Position numbers and translations under genes: made by a program
The notes under the pieces: generated by a model
Told to the model about the DNA's origin: nothing
What the model saw: only the letters and a program-made list of their open reading frames with translations
Databases searched by the model: none
In this document: positions 38,195-48,658 of the stretch, in pieces
Layout: every line of letters begins with the position of its first letter
How positions within the stretch are numbered: position 1 is the first letter of the stretch
Origin: Pestalotiopsis fici W106-1
Taxonomy: Eukaryota > Ascomycota > Sordariomycetes > Amphisphaeriales > Sporocadaceae
Direction of reading: 5' to 3'
NCBI RefSeq assembly: GCF_000516985.1
Contig: NW_006917097.1
Location: forward strand, 248,001 to 312,000
DNA: 64,000 nt

Positions 38195-40678
38195 ATGTAC
38201 GACGAACGCGACCACCGGGCGCATGATCGAGACGAGCGCGATCGCTTCCAACGACGATCCCCAGGCTCACGGGACAACCAATATCGCTCGCGGCATGGTA
38301 AAACTTGAAATGCCTGGAGTATCACTTGTAGAGATTAGTCATGAGCTTAAGCTGACTTTCCTCTGGCGTAAGACTCTTCTAGATCGCCAAGAAGGAGCCG
38401 TGGAGAGGATTCCTATCGTGCCGATCGTCAAGGCTACACACACTCGGGATACAGCGACAGAAATACCGGGGGTTGGTCTGACCGCGATCGAGAACAGTCC
38501 AAATATGACTCTGGACACGGAAATGGCAGATATGCTCGACAAGGTTCTCCTAGCTATGGGCGCGAGGCACGCTCTCCCGATCGTGGCCGAGAGCGCAGTT
38601 ATAGAGCACGTTATGACCAGAGAGATCACGGTCGCTACAGCCCAAGGGACCATTCCCGCAGTCGCTCACCCGATGATGGCTACTACAATGACGGGGGATA
38701 TCGATCGGGCCCGGGTCGGCCGTATCACACCGTAAAACTAGACGACATTCCAGACTACATGAGCACGCAAGAGGTATGGAGTACACATGATTCCTACAAC
38801 GAATCCAAACTCACAAGTTACGAATTCAGATCGAAGACGCTTTGCACGATGCCGGCGCCAAAGGCCTAACTGATTTGCGCGTCAAGGCCGACGATAGAAG
38901 CAACGATCGCCGATGTTATGCTTTTGCCGAGTTCAACTCCGAGGACGCTTCTGTCGCATTCCTTGAACAACACTATCCGGCCGTCGAACTTACATGTGCC
39001 GATGGGGCACGTATTCGGGCTCCGATAGCATACAGCAGAGAGCGCCGACAAGCCCCCAAAGTTGATGACTGGCAATGTACAATGGTGAGGAAATGTCCAG
39101 TGCTCCATTTGTAGCTGGAGTTACTAAACGAGCAGTGCCATTTCGAAAACTTTTCAAGAAGGGCAACCTGCAAGCAGTGCAAAGCCCCCCGGCCTTGTAA
39201 GTCAAATGAGCCACAGCAAAAAAAACAACGTATGAAATGTTCATTCTAATAAATGCAATGCAGCCGAGGACGCCGCAGAAATGCAACTAGACGGCAATAG
39301 TGACGAATGTCCGCAGCAGACTGCATCCCAGTTTCTGGTCGTCCGCAATCTTCCTCCTTCCATCAGCGAGACTGTCTTTGCAAATGGCATCAAGAAGCTT
39401 TATGTGGACAAGGAGGAGGAGCCAAAGCAGCCGGCAGGTGCCCCTGTGAAGCTCAAGAGTACTGCTCCCGTCGGTAACACTTCCGGCCTCGGTGCCAAAC
39501 CTGGTTCGCTCTCCAGAGTCTTCCTGATACGCGACCGGTATACAGATGCTACGTGCAGATACGGCTTTGCTGAATTTGCTCATATTGACGACGCCCGTGC
39601 CGCCATGGCCAAGTTCAATGCCTCTCCTCAGTTCACCATTGGGTCAAAGCCAGTCACGGTAGCATACATACATTCGGGCGTCTTCATACCATTTTTGAAA
39701 CCCGTCATCACGGAACAAGATACGAAATTCAGCTTCTCGGCCAGCCACAATCCGTCTTTGCGACTGAGCTACTGGAATCCCACCGTCTACGCAAGCGAGT
39801 CCACGGTTTTCAACGAGGATTTGTATGAGGAGAAACCAAGCCAGAGGTCTGCCACCGAGCCAAATACTGCTGGCAAAGATTCGAAGAAGAGAAAAGCGGA
39901 CAAGGAACTGGCGGCTCCTGGCGGCAAGAGAGCAGTGGCCATGGCACCACAGCTAGCCAAGTGGGCGAACAAACATGCAGAGCTATATGGAGGACGACCT
40001 CGAGAGTCGGCGGATAAGACTGACGCCGACGATGGAAAAACTCCCGCCACTGGCTCCAACAGCCTCGGAGGTCATATCACAATGCCATCAACCTCGGCTA
40101 CGCCAACCATGACGGTCTCCTACGCCGATATTGATCGGATGTGCTGTCTTCTTTGCAGACGAAAATTTGTCAGCGAGCCATCCCTCCGACGCCACGAACA
40201 GCATAGTGACTTGCACAAGAAGAATTTGGAGGATGAATCACTGATTCAGAAAGCTACAGAGGATCTCAAGGCTGTCGGCAAAGAGCCCATCTCAAGTTAT
40301 AGAGACCGAGCCAAGGAACGTCGGATGGCGCATAATCAACCCAACAAGCCGAAACATCCACAAGCGCGTAAGCATAACCATGTGCCCAAAGAAACCGAGT
40401 CCAAAGAGGCAACTACCAGCAAGCCTGCACTCTCGAAAGGTGCAGGTTTACTGGCAAAGATGGGCTGGAACACAGGCTCAGGACTTGGCGCTGAAGGCGA
40501 TGGACGAACGAACATCATCGAGACAATGGCATACACTCCCGGCGTCGGCCTGGGTGCTGAGGGTGGCAAGATTGGCGACGCCGCTGAAGAAGCTGCTCGT
40601 GCTACAAAGAATGACTATGCGGATTTTGTGGCCAAGGCCAAGGATAAGGCTAGGCAGCGCTACGAGAACATGGGCTGA
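38195..40678 (+). CDS. RBM5/RBM10-like RNA-binding protein (RRM, RanBP2 zinc finger, RRM, C2H2, G-patch)
   Basis: Predicted nuclear splicing regulator. Exons 38195-38297, 38373-38773, 38830-39084, 39136-39196 and 39264-40678 join to 744 residues. Order: an Arg/Ser/Asp-rich N terminus (about 1-150, RS-like SRSPRRSRG, RSPDRGRERS); RRM1 from TVKLDDIPDYM; a RanBP2 zinc finger made by splicing, WQCTM|CHFENFSRRATCKQC (C-x2-C-x10-C-x2-C with the key W and N); RRM2 (FLVVRNLPPSISE, CRYGFAEF); a basic linker; a single C2H2 (CCLLCRRKF, H-x5-H) near 565; and a G-patch GLLAKMGWNTGSGLGAEG near 665. This is the domain order of human RBM5/6/10, with no clear OCRE octamer. In that family the protein acts in early spliceosome assembly and alternative 3' splice-site choice; here that is by homology. 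Confidence 0.93.
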
Positions 40679-42818
40679 TCGAGATCGAGCAGCTGAATGC
40701 TCGGCGTCGGCAATAGACACGGCATCTTTATGAGCTCCTGGGACATGATCGGCATGATTACATCCATACACAGCCTTACCAGGCGATATTAGTTGTGATG
40801 GCTTGGAGACTAGCCTATGCATGTCTATCTATATGCGCCGCCCAACATGCGTGTTCCTCGGCAATATATTGTTATTATCAACGAACTCGCTCCATCAAGT
40901 TCGGAGGAAAACATAAACGATTAAGGCGTCGAACTGCTCCTCCTGAGTCACAATTGGGCGCCTGTAGCTTGCCCAGGCTGACATACCCAATTCTGAATGA
41001 ACGCTTTGATTCTATAAACCAATTGGACTGAATGATGATTTACCGACTTGTTTTAACCGAGATTGCCTTGCATGGTCCAGCCATCAGAGAGGGTTTGGAA
41101 ATAGGACCTTTATCACCTATCTACCTTGTACCAGGTATGTTTCTATGTGAGGTCATCGTTCATAAGAAACGGATTCTTTGCTCCGGGGAAACAAGTCAAG
41201 TATCTCGCTGCTGTTGACACACGAAACATCTGAACCGACTCGATGGATTTCCCGAGATTTCCGAGTTCAATATCTACCCACATTCCGGACAATTTGAGAC
41301 TCGAATCTGGAATTGTGCAGGCCCAGGGGTATCCTGGAGGGGTTATGGCACTTGGGAACGAACAAATTACTGGGTGTAAACCCCTGTTATAGTCGATTAG
41401 AGTGATCTTACTGTCTCTGCCACAGTAAAGATGTCCAGCCTAGGTTTATCTCATCTAAGTAGGTTGCCATGTTACTGATGCGATATACCTTAGCTTAGAT
41501 GAATGCATGCTTACATGTGTGCTATCGCAGCACGTCTTGTCCGTGCAGTGCCCACTCGACTAATCAGACATTGCACACATTGTGAAATCATCCCACGTGG
41601 GACTGCAGAGTGATCCTATTTCACAGACGAGGGGTATAGCGCGTCTCGCTACAACATCTGCATACATAGGTAGCTTAGGCGAAGGGCATCAGATTGGCGG
41701 GATCGGGTAGACCAGCAAGGGGAAACACGCGTACACTTGCAGTAGTTTTTTCAATATCAATACTGATTGACTGGTATATGGTGGCTGGAACAGACCGTCT
41801 TCAAGCCTTGTTCTACAAGGCTGGGCTCTACACCCATTATTATTCGTGATGGCTTTTCATTGGGCCCCAGGCAGCAAAGATAAGGATGCAGCATCTCGAG
41901 GTTCTCGAAGCAGATATATACCCCGACGCTCGAGCCCTCTCTGCGGCACTCGTCTGCAAAATGACGTCCCAAAAGCACCCAACGCTCACACTTTTTAAGA
42001 CTCTTTACTTTCTGCTCTGTTATTGAACCATCAGAGATGGGAGTTTGGTGACATTTGCAACGAGATATTCTCTAGGATAAAGGTGCAAAATACCTCTTGG
42101 GCAATCCCAAGCCAAACACTGCTTTGCTATACCCGAAGCCATGCATCAACCCTTGTCTTGGCACACCACTTGCAGCTCTGCACAGACTCTCTGGAATGGG
42201 GGAAACGCATGGGATAGCGAGCCTACACGAGCAAGAAACGCTGATAACGAACGGCCATGAATCCATGTGAAATCTCCCTGCAGCGCTTTCACTCCAAAGA
42301 TTGTGGGAGATTCAGTGTATTCAATCTTGTCGGGAGGCAAGAAGATGAAGACATGGCAATGTGAGATCGAGATCAATAGACGTCACTATAGGTTACAAAC
42401 GACGAGGTCTCTTTGAGTGCTGGGACCGCAATTAGAAATCGTTGATTAAAGCACCCTTTTCCAGATGTAAATCGAAGCAAAAGTTCAAAAGACTGTAGAT
42501 CAATCATATTCTTTTTTCCAATTATTTGTACCCAAGAAAAAAAGCAAACTCAGGGACATCATGGCCCTATGGGATAACGAAGCATATGGATCCCAGGCGC
42601 ATAAAGTCTGCTGGTTCTTGGTTTCACTTACATCAGGTATGTAATACACACACAAGTCGCCCTTTTGATGACTGTCGGTCCCTTGTGCCAAGTCGCCAAC
42701 TCTTTACCAAGCTTTCTTGGCCATGCGAGAAAGAGGAACCCTCCCGAGAAAGAGGTCCATCTCTCTGGGGCCGTTTTCCTTGTCCCCCATTATTCTTAAC
42801 ATGCCTGCGAACTAACTC
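40679..42818. other. Long intergenic region
   Basis: About 2.1 kb without a supported gene. A 73-codon minus frame at 41757-41978 shows no family features. The stretch 42700-42818 lies directly before the rhodopsin-fold gene and may contain an unrecognised first exon of it (CTAAC-like branch at 42811-42816). Confidence 0.4.
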
Positions 42819-44543
42819 ATGGGGGGCGACTTTGCCCTTTTTCTTTTACTAGCCGTCATTGCCCTGCGTTTCTATGCCCGCTTCACGGCGAAACCAAACA
42901 ACTGGTTCGGCGCGCTGGGCCTAGACGACGCCCTCGTCGGACTCAGCTGGGTCGTCCTCTTGCTCACCCAGATATTCATCCAGGTGGCGGCGGGCTACGG
43001 CAACGGCAAGCACTATGATGCGCTGAGCCGGTACGACCAGGTCGAGGCCATGAAATGGAACACCATGATTGATGCCGTCATTATTTGGGCGTTTTCGCTG
43101 CCAAAGCTTGCCATTGTGGCTTTGCTACGGAGGATTCTTAATTATGGTAAATAGGATCACCATTCAATCTATCCTAAGCGTTGATGAACAAATAATGTTT
43201 CTATGTATTTACCTATTTCTTTCTAACTTCTTTGAATTAGGTCTTCACACCTCGGTACTCCTCTGGGGCCTTACCTTTGTCGGTCAGGCTCTCATCTTTT
43301 CCATGTCCGTGTTCCTGTTTATCCAGTGCAGCCCGACGGAAAAGAATTGGGACAAGTCCATTGAGGGCATCTGTCTCCCCGACAGCACCATGATTGGCAT
43401 CGAGTACTTTGTCTCGTCGTACTCTGCCTTTCTCGACCTGTTTTTGGCCATATTCCCGGCTCCGTTCATCATGCGCCTCAACATGCCTCTACGCACCCGT
43501 CTTGCAGTCAGTGGTGCTTTGGGTCTCGGTGTTTTTGCTAGTATCATCCAGGGCTACAAGTTGAGCATCATGGGTGCGTCTTTCAAGTACACGGACGAGG
43601 ACCCGACTTGTGAGTTTTTCATCTACTTCTCTCTTTTATTTCTCTTTGCCCTCGACTAGACTCGAGATGAATTGTATTGGGCATTCCTTTAATCCATTTT
43701 ACTAACCATGAATTCTCTTTTTCTTCAGACCCCCTGCCTTTTCTCAACACCTTTGGCATCACCGAGGCCTGTCTGCTTCTCATTGCCGGCTCCCTCCCGG
43801 CACTTGGGCCTCTAATCCGCCGCGCCAAGGACCACGTCGAGCGCATCACGAGCTCTGGCGGCTGGAGCGTGACCGAGATTGGGGGCTATCTAAGCAGTCG
43901 CAGCAAGCGCAGCCAACTCGAAAAAGACAGCACGGCCGCCACGCACGACGAGCGCCCATTGACGCGAAAGGGGAGCACCTTTCACCATACCACCAATAAC
44001 AACAGCCCCACGCCCTTGACGTTTCACGGCTACGATATCCACGCCCCGACCACGCGTCCGCACGGGCGCAAGGCCTCGGAGGGCTCGACCGATGACCAGC
44101 GGACCCTGACGCTCGATGACGACATTGAGAGCCGCGCCGGCCTGGATCATGATGGCGGCGGCAGCAGAAGCCCGTCGACTGGTTCAGGCTCGGGATCCGC
44201 GACCAACATGACGCGTCTCAGCCCGCCGCCCATGCCTCTGGCTCCTCTCCACACGGCGTCCCATCATGGCGATGCCGAGGGCCAAGCGCCGTTTTCCGAA
44301 AAGTAAGATACGGATACCCTATAATATATCAACATGTCCCTCATCTTTTCTTGGCACAGTTTCTCTCAAAAATGATGGTATATAGCTGACACTCTGCTCT
44401 CTCTTTGCTTGCTGAAAAGGTACGACGACATGCGCGCGCCTGGTCGTGCTAATGCCGTCTCGGACAAGCTCAAGGGTGCATGGCAAGGGCTGAGACAGGA
44501 TGGCGGTAATGTCGTCCTGGCCTGTGTTTGGAAGCATGGCTGA
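42819..44543 (+). CDS. Seven-TM integral membrane protein, fungal rhodopsin-fold (SAT4-like) family
   Basis: Exons 42819-43146, 43241-43609, 43729-44302 and 44420-44543 join to 464 residues. Seen: ALRFYARF at the end of TM1, LGLDDALVGLSWV, GYGNGKHYDAL (the family's G-x-G-x-H loop), AFSLPKLAIVALLRRIL, a QCSPTEKNWD turn and SYSAFLDLFLAIFPAPFI, FASIIQGYKL, then TFGITEACLLLIAGSLPALGPL. These are typical of the fungal integral membrane family annotated as rhodopsin-like; most members have no known function. A long polar Ser/Thr/His-rich cytoplasmic tail follows. TM1 looks short, so a missing upstream exon is possible. If the last intron is retained the protein ends at 44306 with SEK, instead of continuing KYDDMRAPGRAN to 44543. 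Confidence 0.82.
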
Positions 44544-45028
44544 GTGATAGAGGTTTTGTTTGTGCGGGTAAATTGTAATGCTGGGTCAAGGTGTTGGCGG
44601 TTCTGCTTCACTTTTCTCATCCTTCTTGTTCTATTCTTCCCGCGCTTTTCTCTTGTCGGTTTCTATACCCCTCTAGTCTTGGAGTCGTGCTCGCTCGTTC
44701 GTGGAAGATACCCTTGCAGCCTCTTGAAGTATTTTTCTTCTAATCTTTGAAGCGTTTTGAGATGTTGGATCGAAATAGGTATTTGCCGCTCGATCAATCT
44801 CTGTCTCATATTGCCAAACAGAGAGGCAGCTTTAACATCAATACAATTAATTTCACAATCATTATAAACTCGCTTGATTTGATCTTCAAAAATCATTGGA
44901 TGCATGCTATCATTAGAAGACCCGCCCGCTGTAAAACATTACCAAAAGGGGAACGCCGGCTTTGATGAAACCATGAAAAGATAATCAGAACCCAGAACTC
45001 TCTAGGACCAATGAACATGCCGTCATGC
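44544..45028. other. Convergent 3' region of membrane protein and ISN1 genes
   Basis: AT-rich, no gene supported; holds both 3' UTRs. Confidence 0.5.
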
Positions 45029-46850
45029 TCAACTAATCTTCTTGCCCATCAAGTCAGCCAGCTCATCCAGCAGCTCAACCGTCTCGGCTGGACTGGCAAT
45101 CCAGGCTGTGGTGCCCACGCTGCGAGCCTTGAAGTCGTTGGAGCCAGCACTGAGAAACTGATCGCCGACGTGAAGAGTGTTCTCGCCGCGGATGGGCGCC
45201 GCATCGTCGCCGCCACCGAACCACTTTTGGCAGACATTGACACCCCAGCTCTTGTCGCCAATGTCGACAAAGACATCGCGTCCGCCATTGAAGGCGCAAA
45301 AGGGTACGACCTTGTTGTCAAAGTCGCGGCCGCCCACGCTGAGCTCGAGAATCTTTTGCACGACCAGCACCGTCTCCTCGAGAGACTCACGCGGGATGCG
45401 GATCGAGGGGTCAGTGGGAATGATGCCAACAGCGCGGTCCTTGCGCATCAGCGTGGCAGGGAGAGCCATGGTCTTGATGCAGTCGCGCAGGGCGGCCTCA
45501 GCCACATCCAGCAGCGCCTCGATGCTCTTGTCGGACCAGGCGGCCATCTCAGCAGTGAGCCAGCGCTCCCGCGGAACCGGCCGCAGCAGGTGCTCTGACT
45601 CGGCGTGGAATTCGAAAAGGTAGTTTGCCTCGCCGCCCATGATGACAATGTTTTGGCGCTGTTGCGGGGTCAGTTCCCGCGAGGTGGCAATTGCGTCTAA
45701 TAAGCCGTGCAGGCGGTCATAATACCGATCGGCTGTGGTGTAACCGGCGGCGGTGACGATGCCAATCTTGACGTTTTTGCGCATGAGGTCAATCATCCTC
45801 GGGATCACGGGACTGGTCGGAACGAGGCTCTCGCCGTCGTCGTAAAGCGTCACATCACCATCAAAAGTGGCCAGCTGCAGGGTGCCATAGGTTGTGACGG
45901 CCATGATTTGAGCCGAGTTGAGGACGAGGCGAACATCGTTGAAAGAGGGCGAGACAAATCGCCGCGATGAGATGAAGCGCTTGCGGTCCTGATACTTGAA
46001 GGCGGCCTCGAGGGGCAGGCGAGTGAAGAAGACGCCTATCGTGGGGACCAAGAGCTTGAGCTTGGACGGCAGACTTCTGTTGTCCCTTTGGTGCTCAATG
46101 TGGTCGTCTAGCATGACCTCGACGTCCCGCATGATCTCGGCATACCGCCTGTGTGCCTCCTCGGACATCTGCGTGAAGCTCACGCTGTTGGTCTCAAATA
46201 CGCCCGTCGGCTGCGAGTAGAGGACGAAGGGGACGGCGAGGAGCCCCTTGATCCATTCTGCGGGCCAGTTAGCATACTGTCAAGAATGTGTCGAACTTGA
46301 GTCGCTTGGTACGAAGCGAGCATGTTCAGCTAGAAGATCACTGAAAGTATATCTGTTCCAACCGGACGACAGTACATGAACGGTCATTGATTGTACTCGT
46401 GATTGATGCTCATCATGCCCCCGGTATCATCGGTAGTTGGCGGGGTCCCACCAATAATGGGCGTTTGATGCGACCAACCAGCCAACCAAGAGTGACACTT
46501 GCTCATTCTCCATCACTGCTGGTCGGAGCCGACACCACACCCATTTCCCCAGAGAGGTGTGATTCCTGCTCTGTTTGGGGGCCCCTCTCGTACATGACAC
46601 CAATCAAAAGCAGTTTGGCCCAGAACTTGATACAAGGGGTTTCTCACTGCAATCGAGTTTCCTTACCTATGAATTGATCTCGCCGGTGGGTTTTGAGTGC
46701 ATCTATTGTATTCCCCAATCAGCACGCCGCAGGGCAAGAAGGTAGGCACAAAGATGAACAAATAGATCGGCCGGCTTCGGGGTTTGGGGGCCATGTAAAG
46801 AAGAGCCAAGGTGGTTGAAACTCACATTCGACACGATACCGTGTAGTCAT
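45029..46850 (-). CDS. ISN1: IMP-specific 5'-nucleotidase
   Basis: Dephosphorylates IMP to inosine in purine salvage. Three exons fit: 46826-46850 (25 nt), 46667-46702 (36 nt) and 45029-46257, giving 429 residues. The two tiny exons are supported because they rebuild the family N terminus MTTRYRVEYALKTHRRD, then QFIEWIKGLLAVPFVLYS. The catalytic HAD-type motif is ATFDGDVTLYDDGESL, with IVTAAGYTTADRYYDRL, VIMGGEANYLF and HVGDQFLSAGSNDFKAR following; the last holds the acidic metal ligand. The C terminus ends ELADLMGKKIS. Length and order match ISN1 of yeast and other fungi. It marks the left, conserved border of the accessory island described in the summary. Confidence 0.95.
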
Positions 46851-48658
46851 TGTATCTTGGAAGGTAGAAGGTGTGGTGTTAGTGTTCTCTTTCTCTTTCC
46901 CGTGCTTTTCGAATCAGGGTCAGGTTTCCGTAATAGTGTATGATTTGAAGCAGAATGACGAGATGGAAGATTACAATGAACAAAGCAGAGAAGTCGAGAC
47001 ACGTGCCCCCTATTCTTATGTGATGGAATGAATAAATACCTTGGATCGATGCTTCCTGTAGGTACGTGTCGGTGTACCTAGCGAGCCTAGTATCTGGGGG
47101 TGGGCACTAAGGAAACTCTCAGCTGTCTGTCCTCTCCGCAATGTTCAATGCTCCCTCATAATTGCTGCTGCTTGCTGCTGATGCTTCGCTGGCTGATACG
47201 ATCGGCAACCGCCGCCCGCCACGCTGGAATTTCCCCACAAGAGTGTCTTAGCTTAGCGTGGGTTGTCCCTGGGCGCAGCTCCAAGGAACGACCCCAGCGC
47301 AGTCAAGTTCCAAGCGATCGATAATCATGCAGATTGTTGATAATGCATATGTATTTATGACTCCTATTTTCACTTCGCTCTATATGTACTTTGATATAGA
47401 TCTTCTCTTTCAGGATGAATTCTTGAAAGAAACTCTGATTCAGTTTCTGGGAGCTAGTCTGCTCCTTATCAATACTTGCAAACCTGTCAGTCGGACAAGA
47501 TTAGAGTTACGAACAGTATCTCACGGAAGGACGCCAAGCTAGTGCCATTGTATCTAATGTATAACGCCAAGGTGGTCACGCGCGACTCCGAAGGTGGAAC
47601 AAGGCGGCCATTTCTTAACCCCCTCCTCTATCTTAAGGTATGTATGTATATGGGTCAGACCTCCTGTGTGATCACGACACCAAATCAGTAATCGTAATGG
47701 TATATATTATCTCGTCTACCACGCAGATTGCCATGCAATATATATCAAACAGCTACAACTATATGACCATCAAGATCGGGATCGCAAAATATATTCATCC
47801 ACTTCGAAGTCACACTTTATCCAAACCCTGTTCTAATGCTCACACTTGAAACTTCTTGGTCTACTACCTGGTGACCAAGCCTGAAGCAATTCACATAGGT
47901 GCTGTATCTTTTGCATTCAACGACACTCCAAAAACCACCCAAGTCGATATCGTGCCAGGTCATTACGAAAAGTTCTTTGACTTCTTTGAACGCAGCCACG
48001 ACGGTCTGCTCCACTTGGAAGACTTGTTTGAGAATTCGCTCGAATGCTGCGACCCAAACGTTGAGCCGTCCAGCGTGGCGCCCGGGCTGCCTATCAGTGT
48101 TTTGCCCTTACCAGTCGTGATATTGTGGGCGTCGCTATGATTCCTGTAGGTTGTTAAGACGTGGAAGACGATACCTAATCAAAGATGAGCGATGGGGGTA
48201 CAAAGTATGGTGTATTTCTAATGGGGCTAGACCCCGTTATCTGAAATCTTCCCAAATCCGCCCAACACCCGGCCGTATACCCACCCTTGATGATGCACTA
48301 TCACCAACGCTGGCAGCCCAATTGACCCTTTTCATTTTCTACCAGGACGAACGATCGATAATTGTCAATGACGAGTGGCGAAACTGCCAAACTCGGGGGG
48401 AAAACCCATGACTTTTAGGGCTCAACCACCAAACCATCCCTGGTTCGCCATCTCGGCCGTGGTGCTCAGAGAGCGGCAACCTAAATCAGACGCAAATATT
48501 GTGACTTTGGGGCTCAACCACCAAACCATCTCTGGTTCGCCATCTCGGCCGTGGTGCTCAGGGAGCGGCAACCCAAATACAGACGCAAACGTTGAAAAAT
48601 AAAGCTTCAGCAATGGTCCTGGAGATTTTTGAAGCAAGTACTGACTTCGTCGAAGTCG
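46851..48658. other. ISN1 upstream region and left edge of accessory island
   Basis: ISN1 promoter on the left. An open stretch at 47856-48140 (95 codons) on the plus strand has protein-like composition but no ATG and no homology I recognise. A 92-bp tandem duplication lies at the right end (separate entry). Confidence 0.4.
48413..48596. repeat. Tandem duplication, two copies, period 92 bp
   Basis: Copy 1 from about 48413 and copy 2 from about 48505 share CTCAACCACCAAACCATC (48421 and 48513), TGGTTCGCCATCTCGGCCGT and AGCGGCAACC, with only scattered substitutions. It sits just downstream of the stop of the minus-strand gene ending at 48659. Confidence 0.85.

Noticed and set aside
41757..41978. 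73-codon minus-strand gene
   Set aside because: Isolated short frame in intergenic DNA, no domain, no supporting introns.
45011..45623. Plus-strand open frames of 148-195 codons
   Set aside because: Antisense shadows of ISN1.
47856..48140. Small gene on the plus strand
   Set aside because: 95 codons with no ATG, no splice extension that I could support and no homology I know.
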